Shown here: piece by piece, positions 1 to 8,215 of the stretch
How the letters are laid out: every line of letters begins with the position of its first letter
How positions within the stretch are numbered: the first letter of the stretch is position 1
DNA from: Pelobacter propionicus DSM 2379
Lineage (GTDB): Bacteria > Desulfobacterota > Desulfuromonadia > Geobacterales > Pseudopelobacteraceae
Assembly (NCBI RefSeq): GCF_000015045.1
Contig: NC_008609.1
Span: 1,931,501 to 1,995,500, forward strand
Length of the DNA stretch: 64,000 nt
Direction: 5' to 3'
The notes under the pieces: model-generated
The model's database searches: none
Seen by the model: only the letters and a program-made list of their open reading frames with translations
What the model was told of the DNA's origin: nothing
Translations under genes and position numbers: made by a program

Positions 1-717
1 CTCTTGGCTCTGGGATGCAACATCTTCAACCTGGGCTTTTTCCCGGCATTCGTGGCCTACCCCCTGATTCACCGGGTCATCGCCGGCGCCAACCCGGGGC
101 GTCTGCGCCTGTCGCTGGCCACAATCATCGCCGCCGTTGCCGGCCTGCAGATGGGGGCGATGGGGGTTGTGCTGGAAACCGTCTCCTCCGGCATCTCATC
201 GCTCCCCTTTTCCACCTTTGTCAGCCTGATGCTTCCCATCCATCTGGCAATCGGCCTGGTGGAGGGCTTTGTCACTGCCGCGGTTGTCGCCTTCGTGGCA
301 TCTGCCCGGCCCGACATCGTCCAGAACGCCTTCCCGGCGCGGCCCCTTGCCCAGCCATCCCTGCGCCCCCTCCTGCTGGCCTTTCTGGTCGCGGCCGTGG
401 TGACCGGCGGTGTTGTCTCCTGGTTCGCCTCGTCGCAACCCGACGGCCTGGAGTGGTCCATTGCACGGGTGACCGGCCAGGAAGAACTAAGCGCGCCCGC
501 GGCGGGCCTGCACGGAAGACTGGCCGCGCTGCAGGAGAAGATCGCCCTTCTGCCCGGTTACGCATTCAGCGGACAGGATGAGTCGACAGCAGCGGCAATC
601 CAACGGGATGAGCGGATCGGCACCTCTCTGTCCGGCATCGTCGGCGGCCTGGCAACCCTGTCGCTGGTTGCAGGCATCGCCCTGCTGCTCAAGAGACGAT
701 CTCTGCCCGCCAAATGA
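1..717 (+). CDS. cbiM: Cobalt ECF transporter substrate-binding subunit CbiM with PDGLE domain (5' end outside window)
   Basis: Integral membrane S-component that binds Co2+ and delivers it to the CbiQO energy-coupling module, supplying cobalamin synthesis. The reading frame is open at base 1, so the N-terminus is missing. The visible part has hydrophobic helices typical of CbiM (FNLGFFPAF, then a long helix around LPIHLAIGLVEGF) and continues into a C-terminal segment with the PDGLEWS motif that defines the PDGLE (CbiN-like) domain, followed by a last membrane helix and a KRR tail. This makes it a CbiM-CbiN type fusion. It is followed by cbiQ and cbiO in the same direction. Nickel (NikM/N) is the alternative substrate; the cbi name rests on family resemblance only. 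Confidence 0.88.
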   Translation, partial: LLALGCNIFNLGFFPAFVAYPLIHRVIAGANPGRLRLSLATIIAAVAGLQMGAMGVVLETVSSGISSLPFSTFVSLMLPIHLAIGLVEGFVTAAVVAFVASARPDIVQNAFPARPLAQPSLRPLLLAFLVAAVVTGGVVSWFASSQPDGLEWSIARVTGQEELSAPAAGLHGRLAALQEKIALLPGYAFSGQDESTAAAIQRDERIGTSLSGIVGGLATLSLVAGIALLLKRRSLPAK

Positions 718-744
718 GCTGCCCCCCATCTGTTCAGCGGTCAG

Positions 745-776
745 AGAGGGAGAGCGGTTACAGCTCTCCCTCTTTT
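745..776 (+). terminator. Hairpin with T-run between cbiM and cbiQ (attenuator or partial terminator)
   Basis: An 11-bp perfect stem AGAGGGAGAGC (745-755) pairs with GCTCTCCCTCT (763-773) around a 7-nt loop and is followed by TTTT (773-776). It sits only 12 bases before cbiQ, so it would reduce readthrough inside the operon and could set subunit stoichiometry, or it could protect the cbiM mRNA 3' end. Confidence 0.6.
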
Positions 777-787
777 CGTGAGGATCC

Positions 788-1600
788 ATGAGCAGGCTAT
801 CCATCGAGAACGCCCTGACCGATTTCAGGCGACTGGACCTGCTTGCCCTTGGAGACACTCCCATCCACCGTCTGGATGCGCGGGCCAAGGTTCTGGCCAC
901 GCTGGCGTTCGTCACCACGGTCATGTCCTTCGACCGCTATCAGATCTCCGCCCTGCTCCCCTTTTTCATCTTCCCGCTCTGCCTGGTGATCCTTGGGAAC
1001 ATTCCCGCCGGATATCTGCTCAAGAGAATCGCCCTGGTGATCCCCTTCGCCGTTATGGTGGGGCTGTTCAACCCGTTTCTGGACAGCCGGGCCATGGTCC
1101 GGCTTGGTCCACTTGCCATCAGCGGTGGCTGGATATCCTGCGCATCCATCCTGATCCGGGCCGTGCTGACCGCCGGTGCCGCGCTGATTTTGGTGAGCGT
1201 GACCGGTTTTTCCGCCATCTGCCACGCCCTGAATCGCATGGGAGTGCCCCAGGCGTTTACCATGCAACTGCTCTTCCTGCACCGCTACCTGTTCGTGCTG
1301 ATCGAGGAGGCCAAGCAGGTTTCCCGGGCACGGCAACTGCGCTCCTTCGGCAGCAGGGGGCTCGGCATCCGCAACAGCGGCCCGATCCTGGGCAACCTGC
1401 TGCTGCGTACCTGGGAGCGTGCCGAACGGATACACCTGGCGATGCTGGCACGCGGATTCAGCGGCGATTTTCACACCCGCAGGGAGTCCCGCTTCGGCGG
1501 CTGGGAACTGATCTTTATCCTTGGGTGGACCATACTCTTCATTATTCTGCGCGTCTGGAACATCTCCGCTGTTCTGGGACGCCTGCTGACCGGGACGTGA
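788..1600 (+). CDS. cbiQ: ECF transporter transmembrane T-component CbiQ
   Basis: Membrane scaffold of the cobalt ECF transporter that couples the CbiO ATPase to the CbiM substrate-binding subunit. The 270-residue product has the usual length. It has several hydrophobic helices (about 35-75, 100-140, 230-255) and the cytoplasmic coupling region with the two A-R-G/A-R-x motifs of the family: SRARQLRSFG (about 178-187) and HLAMLARGFSG (about 214-224), which dock into the ATPases. The start at 788 has a GAGGA ribosome site (GTGAGGATCC) directly upstream. It lies 70 bp after cbiM, beyond a hairpin, and 2 bp before cbiO. Confidence 0.93.
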   Translation: MSRLSIENALTDFRRLDLLALGDTPIHRLDARAKVLATLAFVTTVMSFDRYQISALLPFFIFPLCLVILGNIPAGYLLKRIALVIPFAVMVGLFNPFLDSRAMVRLGPLAISGGWISCASILIRAVLTAGAALILVSVTGFSAICHALNRMGVPQAFTMQLLFLHRYLFVLIEEAKQVSRARQLRSFGSRGLGIRNSGPILGNLLLRTWERAERIHLAMLARGFSGDFHTRRESRFGGWELIFILGWTILFIILRVWNISAVLGRLLTGT

Positions 1601-1602
1601 AT

Positions 1603-2373
1603 ATGAACAGCAGCATTGTAGCCGTGGAACAGCTCTCCTACCACCATCCGGACGGGACCAGGGCGCTGGAGAATGTGTCGTTTACCATCACACAGGGCGA
1701 GGCGGCGGCGATCATCGGTGCCAACGGAGCGGGAAAGTCAACCCTGCTGTTGCACCTGAACGGCTGCCTCCTGCCTGTGTCGGGAGGGGTCAGGATCAAC
1801 GGCCAGCCGGTCAGCAGTGCGGTTCTGCCCCAAATCAGGCGCAGCGTGGGCATGACCTTCCAGAACGCCGACGACCAGCTGTTCATGCCCACGGTGGCCG
1901 ATGACGTGGCTTTCGGCCCCCAGAACATGGGCCTTGGCCCGGAGGAGGTTGAGCGGCGCGTGAAGTCCGCGCTCTCTGCCGTGAATGCCCTGCATTTGCG
2001 CGCACGGCCTCCCTACCGTCTGTCGGGCGGGGAGAAGCGCCGTGTGGCCCTGGCCACGATCATCGCCATGGAGCCGGACATCATCGTACTGGACGAGCCG
2101 ACCACCGGCCTGGATTCCTTCGGCAGGCGCACGCTGATCACCATCCTGAAGAACTTCCAGCACACCAGAATCATCGCCACCCATGACCTGAATCTCGTCT
2201 CAGAACTGTGCCTGCGGGTGATCCTGCTCCATGAGGGGAGAATCGCCGCCGATGGCCCTACCGCCGACATACTTGGCAACGCGGAACTGTTGGAGCGCTG
2301 CCGACTGGAGCCCCCCTCCGGTAACTGCCCGCACTGCGGAAAAAACTACAGCGGGCTTCAGGGTCGTCCCTGA
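1603..2373 (+). CDS. cbiO: Cobalt ECF transporter ATP-binding protein CbiO
   Basis: ABC ATPase energising cobalt uptake with CbiQ and CbiM. The 256-residue product has Walker A GANGAGKST (about 38-46), the signature LSGGEKRR (about 137-144), Walker B IIVLDEPTTGLD (about 158-169) and the switch histidine in ATHDL. The start at 1603 follows the cbiQ stop by two bases and gives the canonical ATPase N-terminus; an in-frame longer reading from 778 overlaps cbiQ and is spurious. The tail HCGKNYSGLQGRP is encoded by the left arm of a bidirectional hairpin, so the gene ends inside a terminator. Last gene of the operon. Confidence 0.94.
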   Translation: MNSSIVAVEQLSYHHPDGTRALENVSFTITQGEAAAIIGANGAGKSTLLLHLNGCLLPVSGGVRINGQPVSSAVLPQIRRSVGMTFQNADDQLFMPTVADDVAFGPQNMGLGPEEVERRVKSALSAVNALHLRARPPYRLSGGEKRRVALATIIAMEPDIIVLDEPTTGLDSFGRRTLITILKNFQHTRIIATHDLNLVSELCLRVILLHEGRIAADGPTADILGNAELLERCRLEPPSGNCPHCGKNYSGLQGRP

Positions 2374-2385
2374 AGCCCGCTGTAG
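2341..2385 (-). terminator. Strong intrinsic terminator for the DUF1318 lipoprotein gene
   Basis: An 18-bp perfect stem (2346-2363 with 2368-2385) has a 4-nt loop and, read on the - strand, is followed by TTTTT (2345-2341). It overlaps the stop codon of cbiO, so the two convergent genes share this structure. Confidence 0.85.
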
Positions 2386-2407
2386 TACGTGCTTGAGATA
2401 CATCAGC

Positions 2408-2432
2408 CCCCTTTGTTTTCAAAGGGGTTTTT
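2408..2432 (+). terminator. Intrinsic terminator of the cbi operon
   Basis: CCCCTTTG (2408-2415) and CAAAGGGG (2420-2427) form an 8-bp stem with a TTTT loop, followed by TTTTT (2428-2432). It lies 35 bp after the cbiO stop on the + strand. Confidence 0.8.
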
Positions 2433-2451
2433 CAGCGCCCATTCCCCGGCG

Positions 2452-3114
2452 CTACTTCTGGAGCCAGCGTCCGTTCTGCAGCTGCATCCACCACCCCGCC
2501 TTGGCCGCCTCGCGCCTTGTTTCGGCATAGGTAGCAGCTGCCTTGCCCATCACCTGGTTCAGGGCCGCCTTCGATTCCTCTGTCTTGTTGAGCTTGAGTA
2601 TGGACTTGGCCATGCTGCTGATCACCGTCTTGCGGTCCTGGTTCTCCTGGCTGATCAGCGCCTCGTCGGCCGGCGTGAGTTTGCTCTTGTCGCGCGCCAC
2701 CACCAGCCCCTGGCTGGAGAGCCCCACTGCCGCGCTGTCGAACAGGCTGGATATCTTCGACTGTCTCTTGCTCATGGCGTCGTAGGCCTTGACCACCTCC
2801 GGCATTCCGGCCATCTCCACCGCCAGTTCATCCCCCACGTTGTCCGCGGCATGGGCCGTAGCACACAGGCCCAGGGAGGGGAGCTCGTTGAACAGGCCGC
2901 TCTGGGGCTTGGCCTCGGGCTGCACCGCTTCGGCGCCAGGTTGTTTCTCCGTTGCCGGCTGTGTTCCGTTCTCCTTCAGCAGCATGTCATCCAGGGATTT
3001 GTAGGCCTCCTTGACCGCTTTCTCGGGAAAATAGACATTGACGGTTATGATCGCGCAGGCGGCCAGGAATGTGCACAGCCCGGCCAGCAACCATTTGAAC
3101 AGTCTCGATTTCAT
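2452..3114 (-). CDS. DUF1318 (YdbL-type) lipoprotein
   Basis: Predicted periplasm-facing lipoprotein of 220 residues. The N-terminus is a short hydrophobic signal ending in a lipobox FLAAC (Cys20), followed by ITVNVYFPEKAVKEA, the hallmark of DUF1318/YdbL proteins; a Gln/Pro-rich linker and a helical C-terminus follow. The start at 3114 is chosen because GGAGG lies 8 bases upstream and because it places the signal peptide at the N-terminus; the frame is open for 17 codons further but without a ribosome site. It lies 81 bp after the AsmA-like gene on the same strand. In E. coli, ydbH, ynbE and ydbL form an operon in which YdbH-YnbE bridge the two membranes for phospholipid transport and YdbL modulates this. 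I infer an analogous pair here. Confidence 0.8.
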   Translation of the reverse strand: MKSRLFKWLLAGLCTFLAACAIITVNVYFPEKAVKEAYKSLDDMLLKENGTQPATEKQPGAEAVQPEAKPQSGLFNELPSLGLCATAHAADNVGDELAVEMAGMPEVVKAYDAMSKRQSKISSLFDSAAVGLSSQGLVVARDKSKLTPADEALISQENQDRKTVISSMAKSILKLNKTEESKAALNQVMGKAAATYAETRREAAKAGWWMQLQNGRWLQK

Positions 3115-3195
3115 GGGTTCCTCCACAGGTATGAATTTGTGCCAACCATAGCATAACCGTACCACAAAAAACAGGGCATGAACGTAACGGGATCA

Positions 3196-6100
3196 TCACT
3201 CATCCCAGGTGAACTCCGGCTCGGCCGCTGCCGGTTGTTGTTCTTCCTTGGTTCCCGCCGTTCCCGCGGCAGCCTTGCCGCGGGACGCCGCCTGCCTGAT
3301 GGAGTTGAACAGGTGGTCGAGGGCGATACGGTTCTGGCTGGGGGCGATGGTCACGCTCAGGTCGCGGACCCCGAAGATGTTGGTATGGGAGATGTCCAGG
3401 GTCTCGAAGGTCAGGTAGCCCCCTTCAAGATCGGCGGCAATCTCAGCTTGGTCGAAGGGGCGGTCGTTGCGGAAGAAGAAGCCGCTCAGATTCTTCCCGG
3501 ACAGTTTCTGCAGAAAGACCCTGCTGACCAGCATCTTCTCGCCGTTCCCCTCCCGCGCCCAGAGCTCGCTGAACCCCACCAGTCCCGCCACCCCCCTGCC
3601 GACGTTTCCCAGGCTGACGAGGCCGTCCACGCGACCGGAGATGTAGTCCTTGATGGCCGGGATGCTGGCGCAGAGCAGCTTCAGGCTGAGGCCGTTGATC
3701 AGCAGATCGGCCCGGTAGCTGATCCCATCCCTCAGCATGATTGACCCGGTGCCGAGCAGCGCTCCCTCGTAGAGCGACGAACGCAGGGAAGTGATCCTGG
3801 TAACCCCGTCCGCCGCGCTAACCGTGAGCCTGGTCTCCCCCAGGCTCAACGGGCCGAAGCTGACGCCGCCGACGGTGACGACCTGGCCGTCAGCGGCCGT
3901 GGCTCTGAGCTTCTCCATAATCCGCGGGTACTGCTGGCGGCTGAACGTGGCAGATTTCCCCGTCTCCGCCGAAGTTGTGCCGGACAGGTCCAGGGAAAAG
4001 GGGAGCGTGCCGCTGATATCCGCCACCCTGATGTTCTGCGAGGGCAGATCCAGTAGCAGTTTCTCCATCCGCAGGGAACCCTCCAGCAGCTTGCTGTCCC
4101 CCCGCAGGATCAGCTGTCCGTGGGAGGCAAGGGAGCCCTCCACGCTGGCCTCCTGGATCAGGCGGGGGAGCATGTTCACAAAGGGATCGATGATGTCGGT
4201 ACAGGGGGTGGCGGGAAGGTCGAAGCTGATGCGCCCCTCCCGGCGGGATGACAGGGGGGTGGCAATATCCGCCGTTGCCGAGATCATGACCCCTGATCCG
4301 ACCGTGGCGCGGGCGGTGGTGACACGCAGTCTGTCCCGGGACAGACTGCCGGACAGCTGATAACCGGCATTGGAGAAGAGGGTCTTCTTGCCATCGCTGG
4401 TGGCTATGTCTTTCCCCGCGCTTTCGAAACGGAAGGTCAGCCCGTCAGCCCTGGAATATCCGCCAGCGCAGGTTCCATCCAGGGTTCCGGCACTCAAAAT
4501 CCCAATGCCCTTCTTGGGAAGCAGGTTGCCGATCATGGCCATCTGTCCTTTCCTGATCCCCAGCCGGAAAGCCCCCCCCCGATCCAGCGCAAAGGGATCG
4601 AGGCTCAGGCTGCCGTCCAGCGTGCCACCCAGCAGCGTGCCGCCCAGGTCGCCCCGCGCGCCCGAGCGTGACAGGGCGAGGTGCAGCCTGGGGGATCCCA
4701 CTTGCTTCCCCTGCCAGGAGATGTATCCCGCACCGAGTTCCCCTTCCCCCTCCAGCCACCTGGCGGAGGAAACGGATACCAGGTTGGCCCGCACTGTGGC
4801 GGAAAAACCGTCCAGAACGGCATCCCCCTGACGGATGACGCCACCGGAGATCTTGGCTGAGAGTGGATAGCGCATTGTTTTGCCACTGGCCTCCCTGGCG
4901 GGGAGTTTCATCGCGGCACGAGCGATGGTGAGGGTTGTGCCATCCGTGCGGAGCGTCGCGTCGCGCAATCGCAGGGTTGCGTCGGACACGTCATAGGCGA
5001 AACTGCCATCACCCTTCCTGCCATCCAGCCCCATGCCGCTCAGCCGGCCTGTTCCGCTGACACCGAAGCCCCCCCTGTTCCTGACCAGGCGGGCATCCAA
5101 CAGGCCGTCAGCCAGGGCAAAGTCGTGGGTTGTACGCGTCCCGCGCAGGTTGGAAAGCCTCGCCGTTGCCCTGGCGCTAAAGTCACCCACCCCTCTACCG
5201 GTGGCGTACAGGGAAAGGGAGCCGCGGCCTGACGCCACCCTCAAGCCGAGGGTTTCAGCCAGGGGAGCGATGCGGGCCAGGGAGGGGGCGATCACGCGCA
5301 GGCTGGCGCTCAGTGGGGTGGCCGCGGCCGGCTCCAGCCCCATCCTCCCGCTGACCGAGAGCCCCATGATGCTGGCCGTCAACTCCGGAATATGCACGCT
5401 GGACAGCCTGAACCTGTTGCTGAGGATAATCCGGAAAGGCGCCTCCAGGGTTTCCAGCAGGGATCCGACGTCCCTACCCCGGCGGGAGATGAACCGTCCC
5501 CTGACCTCGTAACCGGAGACGACGCGGGAAAGGGAGAGCGGTGTGGATACTCCGCCGAACAGGAGTCTGGAGTCCCGCCGCAGGGATGCGTCACGCAGCA
5601 GGAATGTCCCCGATGCCGCGCTTACCCCCCCACTGGCGTTGCCGGCCAGGTGGATGTTATTGCCGGCGATGGTGCCGGCCAGGAACGTTCGCCCCTGCTC
5701 CCCTTCCGGCAGCAGGAAGCCCAACCGGGCCAGGTCCAACCGCGCTATGTCCAGATCGACGCTGAAGCGTTGTGCCGACCGCACCTCCTCCATGGTGGCG
5801 CTGGCACGGGCGACCAGGCGGTCGTTGAGGGTGAGGGTGAGCGACTTCAGCCGGGCCTGATCCTGGGTGGTGTCGTAGCTGGCAATGAACTCCAGCTTTC
5901 CGTTCAGGGGGCGGATCGTCGGATGCTGTTTCGTGACCAGTGCCAGGGGAAGCTGGCGTACGTCCAGACTGCCCCGCAGCCTCAAGCGTCCGGCATGCAT
6001 AAGGACGTTCATGCGCAGGGCGGCCCTGGTTTTTTTCAGCAATGAGGCATCCTTCACAGCGAACATACCGGCCAGGGCGGCCGGGGAGATCGCGGGGGCA

Positions 6101-6765
6101 GATAGGTTCAGATCCAGCTCCGGCTCGTTTCCGGGGCGGAGCTTTCCAATAAGGGTATAACGATTGCGACCCGGATCCTGGAAGGATAGTTGGATACGGG
6201 CGTCACTGGTCCCTTTGGTCGTCAGTTCGGTGAGCAACAGGTTCAGCCCCCGCACCCCCTGACCGTCGATTGTCAGGGCGCCGTCCCTGACAACAAAGCG
6301 CCGGACGAGCAGTTCCGCTCCGGACGGTTTCCGGGTGCCAAGAAGCCGCTGCAAACGGGAGAAGTTCCATACACCGGTGCTGTTCCTGCGCAGATCCACC
6401 CTAAGCCCGGAAAGCGACAGCAACCGCAGGCTCCGCCTCCCCCGCAGCAGTTCCCCCCAGTCTGGTGCGACGGTGATACGCTCCACCCGGCAAAGGTTAC
6501 CGGGTGGAGCATCGGGCGGATTGGCCAGCGTGACAGCTGTCAGGGAGAGTACGTCTCCGTCGGTGCGCAGCGTCGCCACGCGCACCGTCTGGTGCAGGTA
6601 GTCAGTCAGTATGGCCGAGAGCAGTCGTGGCGCGTGGGAACTGTTCAGATAGATCTTCAAGGCAAGTACGGCAACAGCTGCCAGGCAGAGCAACAGCATG
6701 AAGCCGCGCAGCAGAAGCGTGCGCAGGTATCCTGGTCTTCGTTGTGTCGTTTCCGTTTCAGCCAT
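3196..6765 (-). CDS. AsmA-like/YdbH-type intermembrane protein
   Basis: Large envelope protein of 1189 residues, probably anchored in the inner membrane and spanning the periplasm. Residues about 16-40 form a single strongly hydrophobic helix after a short basic N-terminus. The rest is a long, repetitive, beta-rich sequence with the alternating hydrophobic pattern and recurrent G-x-L/LDG-x-L motifs of AsmA/TamB/YdbH repeats. The C-terminal part (LSGKNLSGFFFRNDRPFDQAEIAA, shown by its first residues LSGKNLSGFF) resembles the end of YdbH-like proteins. An AGAGGA site precedes the start at 6765. Its partner gene downstream is a YdbL-type lipoprotein. It is longer than E. coli YdbH (about 880). 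Lipid transport is inferred from the family, not shown. Confidence 0.75.
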   Translation of the reverse strand: MAETETTQRRPGYLRTLLLRGFMLLLCLAAVAVLALKIYLNSSHAPRLLSAILTDYLHQTVRVATLRTDGDVLSLTAVTLANPPDAPPGNLCRVERITVAPDWGELLRGRRSLRLLSLSGLRVDLRRNSTGVWNFSRLQRLLGTRKPSGAELLVRRFVVRDGALTIDGQGVRGLNLLLTELTTKGTSDARIQLSFQDPGRNRYTLIGKLRPGNEPELDLNLSAPAISPAALAGMFAVKDASLLKKTRAALRMNVLMHAGRLRLRGSLDVRQLPLALVTKQHPTIRPLNGKLEFIASYDTTQDQARLKSLTLTLNDRLVARASATMEEVRSAQRFSVDLDIARLDLARLGFLLPEGEQGRTFLAGTIAGNNIHLAGNASGGVSAASGTFLLRDASLRRDSRLLFGGVSTPLSLSRVVSGYEVRGRFISRRGRDVGSLLETLEAPFRIILSNRFRLSSVHIPELTASIMGLSVSGRMGLEPAAATPLSASLRVIAPSLARIAPLAETLGLRVASGRGSLSLYATGRGVGDFSARATARLSNLRGTRTTHDFALADGLLDARLVRNRGGFGVSGTGRLSGMGLDGRKGDGSFAYDVSDATLRLRDATLRTDGTTLTIARAAMKLPAREASGKTMRYPLSAKISGGVIRQGDAVLDGFSATVRANLVSVSSARWLEGEGELGAGYISWQGKQVGSPRLHLALSRSGARGDLGGTLLGGTLDGSLSLDPFALDRGGAFRLGIRKGQMAMIGNLLPKKGIGILSAGTLDGTCAGGYSRADGLTFRFESAGKDIATSDGKKTLFSNAGYQLSGSLSRDRLRVTTARATVGSGVMISATADIATPLSSRREGRISFDLPATPCTDIIDPFVNMLPRLIQEASVEGSLASHGQLILRGDSKLLEGSLRMEKLLLDLPSQNIRVADISGTLPFSLDLSGTTSAETGKSATFSRQQYPRIMEKLRATAADGQVVTVGGVSFGPLSLGETRLTVSAADGVTRITSLRSSLYEGALLGTGSIMLRDGISYRADLLINGLSLKLLCASIPAIKDYISGRVDGLVSLGNVGRGVAGLVGFSELWAREGNGEKMLVSRVFLQKLSGKNLSGFFFRNDRPFDQAEIAADLEGGYLTFETLDISHTNIFGVRDLSVTIAPSQNRIALDHLFNSIRQAASRGKAAAGTAGTKEEQQPAAAEPEFTWDE

Positions 6766-6787
6766 GTCCGTCCTCTTGGATCATCTG

Positions 6788-6816
6788 AATGTAAACCGGA
6801 ACCAATGGTTTGACAA
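6788..6816 (-). promoter_or_regulatory. Sigma70-like promoter of the YdbH/YdbL-type pair
   Basis: On the - strand TTGTCA (6816-6811) and TACATT (6793-6788) are separated by 17 bp. The predicted transcription start is near 6781, about 15 bases before the start codon region. Confidence 0.5.
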
Positions 6817-6937
6817 TATGAAGTCACAATCAAAGGCGTCAGACAGGTTTCCATCTGGCAGGGGGCTTGAAGCCAGGGTCCGGGAATGGATGGCGGATCA
6901 TCCGCCTGCGGGGGGGTGACGCTGCCGGGCGCGGCAA

Positions 6938-6979
6938 CGAAAAGGGGGGAAGCCCGCTGTGCTGCAAGGCTTCCCCCCT
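6938..6979 (-). terminator. Intrinsic terminator of the D-2-hydroxyacid dehydrogenase gene
   Basis: A 12-bp stem AGGGGGGAAGCC (6943-6954) pairs with GGCTTCCCCCCT (6968-6979) around a 13-nt loop. On the - strand the stem is followed by TTTTCG. It lies about 30 bp after the dehydrogenase stop codon. Confidence 0.75.
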
Positions 6980-7008
6980 GGTTACCACACTATCATGCGC
7001 CGTTCTGT

Positions 7009-7965
7009 TCAATTCACGATATTGATCGCAGCGTCTTTGATGAAGGCATCGATGTTGGCGGCGGTCAGTCCGATCAGTCGCTGCCTGGTCTCCAGGCGTT
7101 TCCAGCCGATGTGCGGGGTCAGGATCACGTTTTCCAGGGAGTAGAGCGGGTCGCCCGGCTCGGGAGGTTCCTGCTCCTGCACGTCCAGTCCGGCGCCGGC
7201 GATGGTTCCCCTGGTCAGGGCCTGGCTCAGGGCCGGTTCGTGGATCAGCGGGCCGCGGGAGGTGTTGATGATGAAGGCGGTGGGCTTCATCATTTCCAGC
7301 CGCTCGGCGTTGATCACATGCCGGGTGGCGTCGTTCAGGGGGCAGTGTAGGGAGACGAAGTCGCTGGTGGCCAGCAGTTCCTCCAGGGAGACGAAACGCA
7401 GATCGGGGTCCAGCTCCGGTCGGGGGGTGCGGCTATGGACGATGATCTTCATTCCCAGGGTGCGGGCGATGGCGATTACCCGGCGCCCGATCTCACCGAA
7501 GCCGATCACCCCCAGGGTTTTCCCGTTCAGTTCAAAGTGGGGCAGCTGCAGGCTCTTCTGGAAATTGTCCAGGTTGCCCCGGCGCAGCATGGTCTGCTGC
7601 TGCACCAGGGAGGCGCTCAGGTTGAGCATGAAGGTGATGGCCAGCTGGGCCACCGCGTCGGTGCTGTAGCTGGGCACGTTGCAGACGCCGATCCCCCGGG
7701 AGCGGGCCGCGGCGATGTCGATGTTGTTGTAGCCGGTGCCGGCCTCGCAGATCAGTTTGACCGATGCCGGGAAACAGTGGATCAGCTCCCTGCCCAGGGG
7801 CAGTTCCTTGGTGATGACGATGGTCTGCCCTTCCACGCGGGAGGGGATCTCCTCGTCGCTGCTGTTGTCATATCTGGTGAATGCCGTCAGATCGGACAAG
7901 GGAGAGAAATCGAGCTTGCCGTCGAAATCGAGCCTGGCCGCGTTGAGAAATACCGTACTGTTCAT
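7009..7965 (-). CDS. D-2-hydroxyacid dehydrogenase (hydroxypyruvate/glycerate dehydrogenase type)
   Basis: NAD(P)-dependent cytosolic oxidoreductase acting on a 2-oxo/2-hydroxy acid. The 318-residue product has the Rossmann motif VIGFGEIGRR (GFGEIG at 155-160) and the catalytic triad Arg237 (NTSRGPL), Glu266 (GLDVQEQEPP) and His285 (TPHIGW). The start at 7965 has GGGAGGG upstream and gives the usual length; 52 further codons upstream have no ribosome site. It is monocistronic, with its own terminator downstream and the eCIS terminator upstream. Substrate cannot be read from the sequence; glycerate, hydroxypyruvate or glyoxylate are the usual ones for this subgroup. Confidence 0.88.
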   Translation of the reverse strand: MNSTVFLNAARLDFDGKLDFSPLSDLTAFTRYDNSSDEEIPSRVEGQTIVITKELPLGRELIHCFPASVKLICEAGTGYNNIDIAAARSRGIGVCNVPSYSTDAVAQLAITFMLNLSASLVQQQTMLRRGNLDNFQKSLQLPHFELNGKTLGVIGFGEIGRRVIAIARTLGMKIIVHSRTPRPELDPDLRFVSLEELLATSDFVSLHCPLNDATRHVINAERLEMMKPTAFIINTSRGPLIHEPALSQALTRGTIAGAGLDVQEQEPPEPGDPLYSLENVILTPHIGWKRLETRQRLIGLTAANIDAFIKDAAINIVN

Positions 7966-8011
7966 GGAGCCCTCCCTGCCGGAGCCTGCCACCATCTCCG
8001 GTGCATACCGC

Positions 8012-8044
8012 AAAAAATAAACGGCCCACCGATTGGCGGGCCGT
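8012..8044 (-). terminator. Intrinsic terminator at the end of the eCIS operon
   Basis: ACGGCCC (8021-8027) pairs with GGGCCGT (8038-8044), extended by two more pairs after one mismatch, with a short loop. On the - strand it is followed by TTATTTTTTG. It is the first strong terminator after the last eCIS gene and lies 47 bp before the dehydrogenase start. Confidence 0.75.
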
Positions 8045-8146
8045 CCCTTACCCCACGACTCGAAGCAGTCCACGCAAATGAAAACACATCTCCGATATAA
8101 TCGGTTGCCGATCCCATCCACGCATTGTACATCACCACATAGCGGG

Positions 8147-8176
8147 GTATTAACTGTTGGCGAAACTATACGTCAA
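8147..8176 (-). promoter_or_regulatory. Possible promoter between the eCIS operon and the dehydrogenase gene
   Basis: On the - strand TTGACG (8176-8171) and TAATAC (8152-8147) are 18 bp apart. It would drive the dehydrogenase only if the hairpin at 8012-8044 is read through, so that hairpin could act as an attenuator. The 8045-8215 stretch holds nothing else I can support. Confidence 0.3.
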
Positions 8177-8215
8177 CATCCGCCAAAACTCAAGCGGGTT
8201 TCGAAAAAAACTGAC

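Noticed and set aside
778-1602. In-frame upstream extension of CbiO from 778
   Set aside because: It overlaps the whole cbiQ gene in another frame and lacks transporter motifs; the ATPase begins at 1603.
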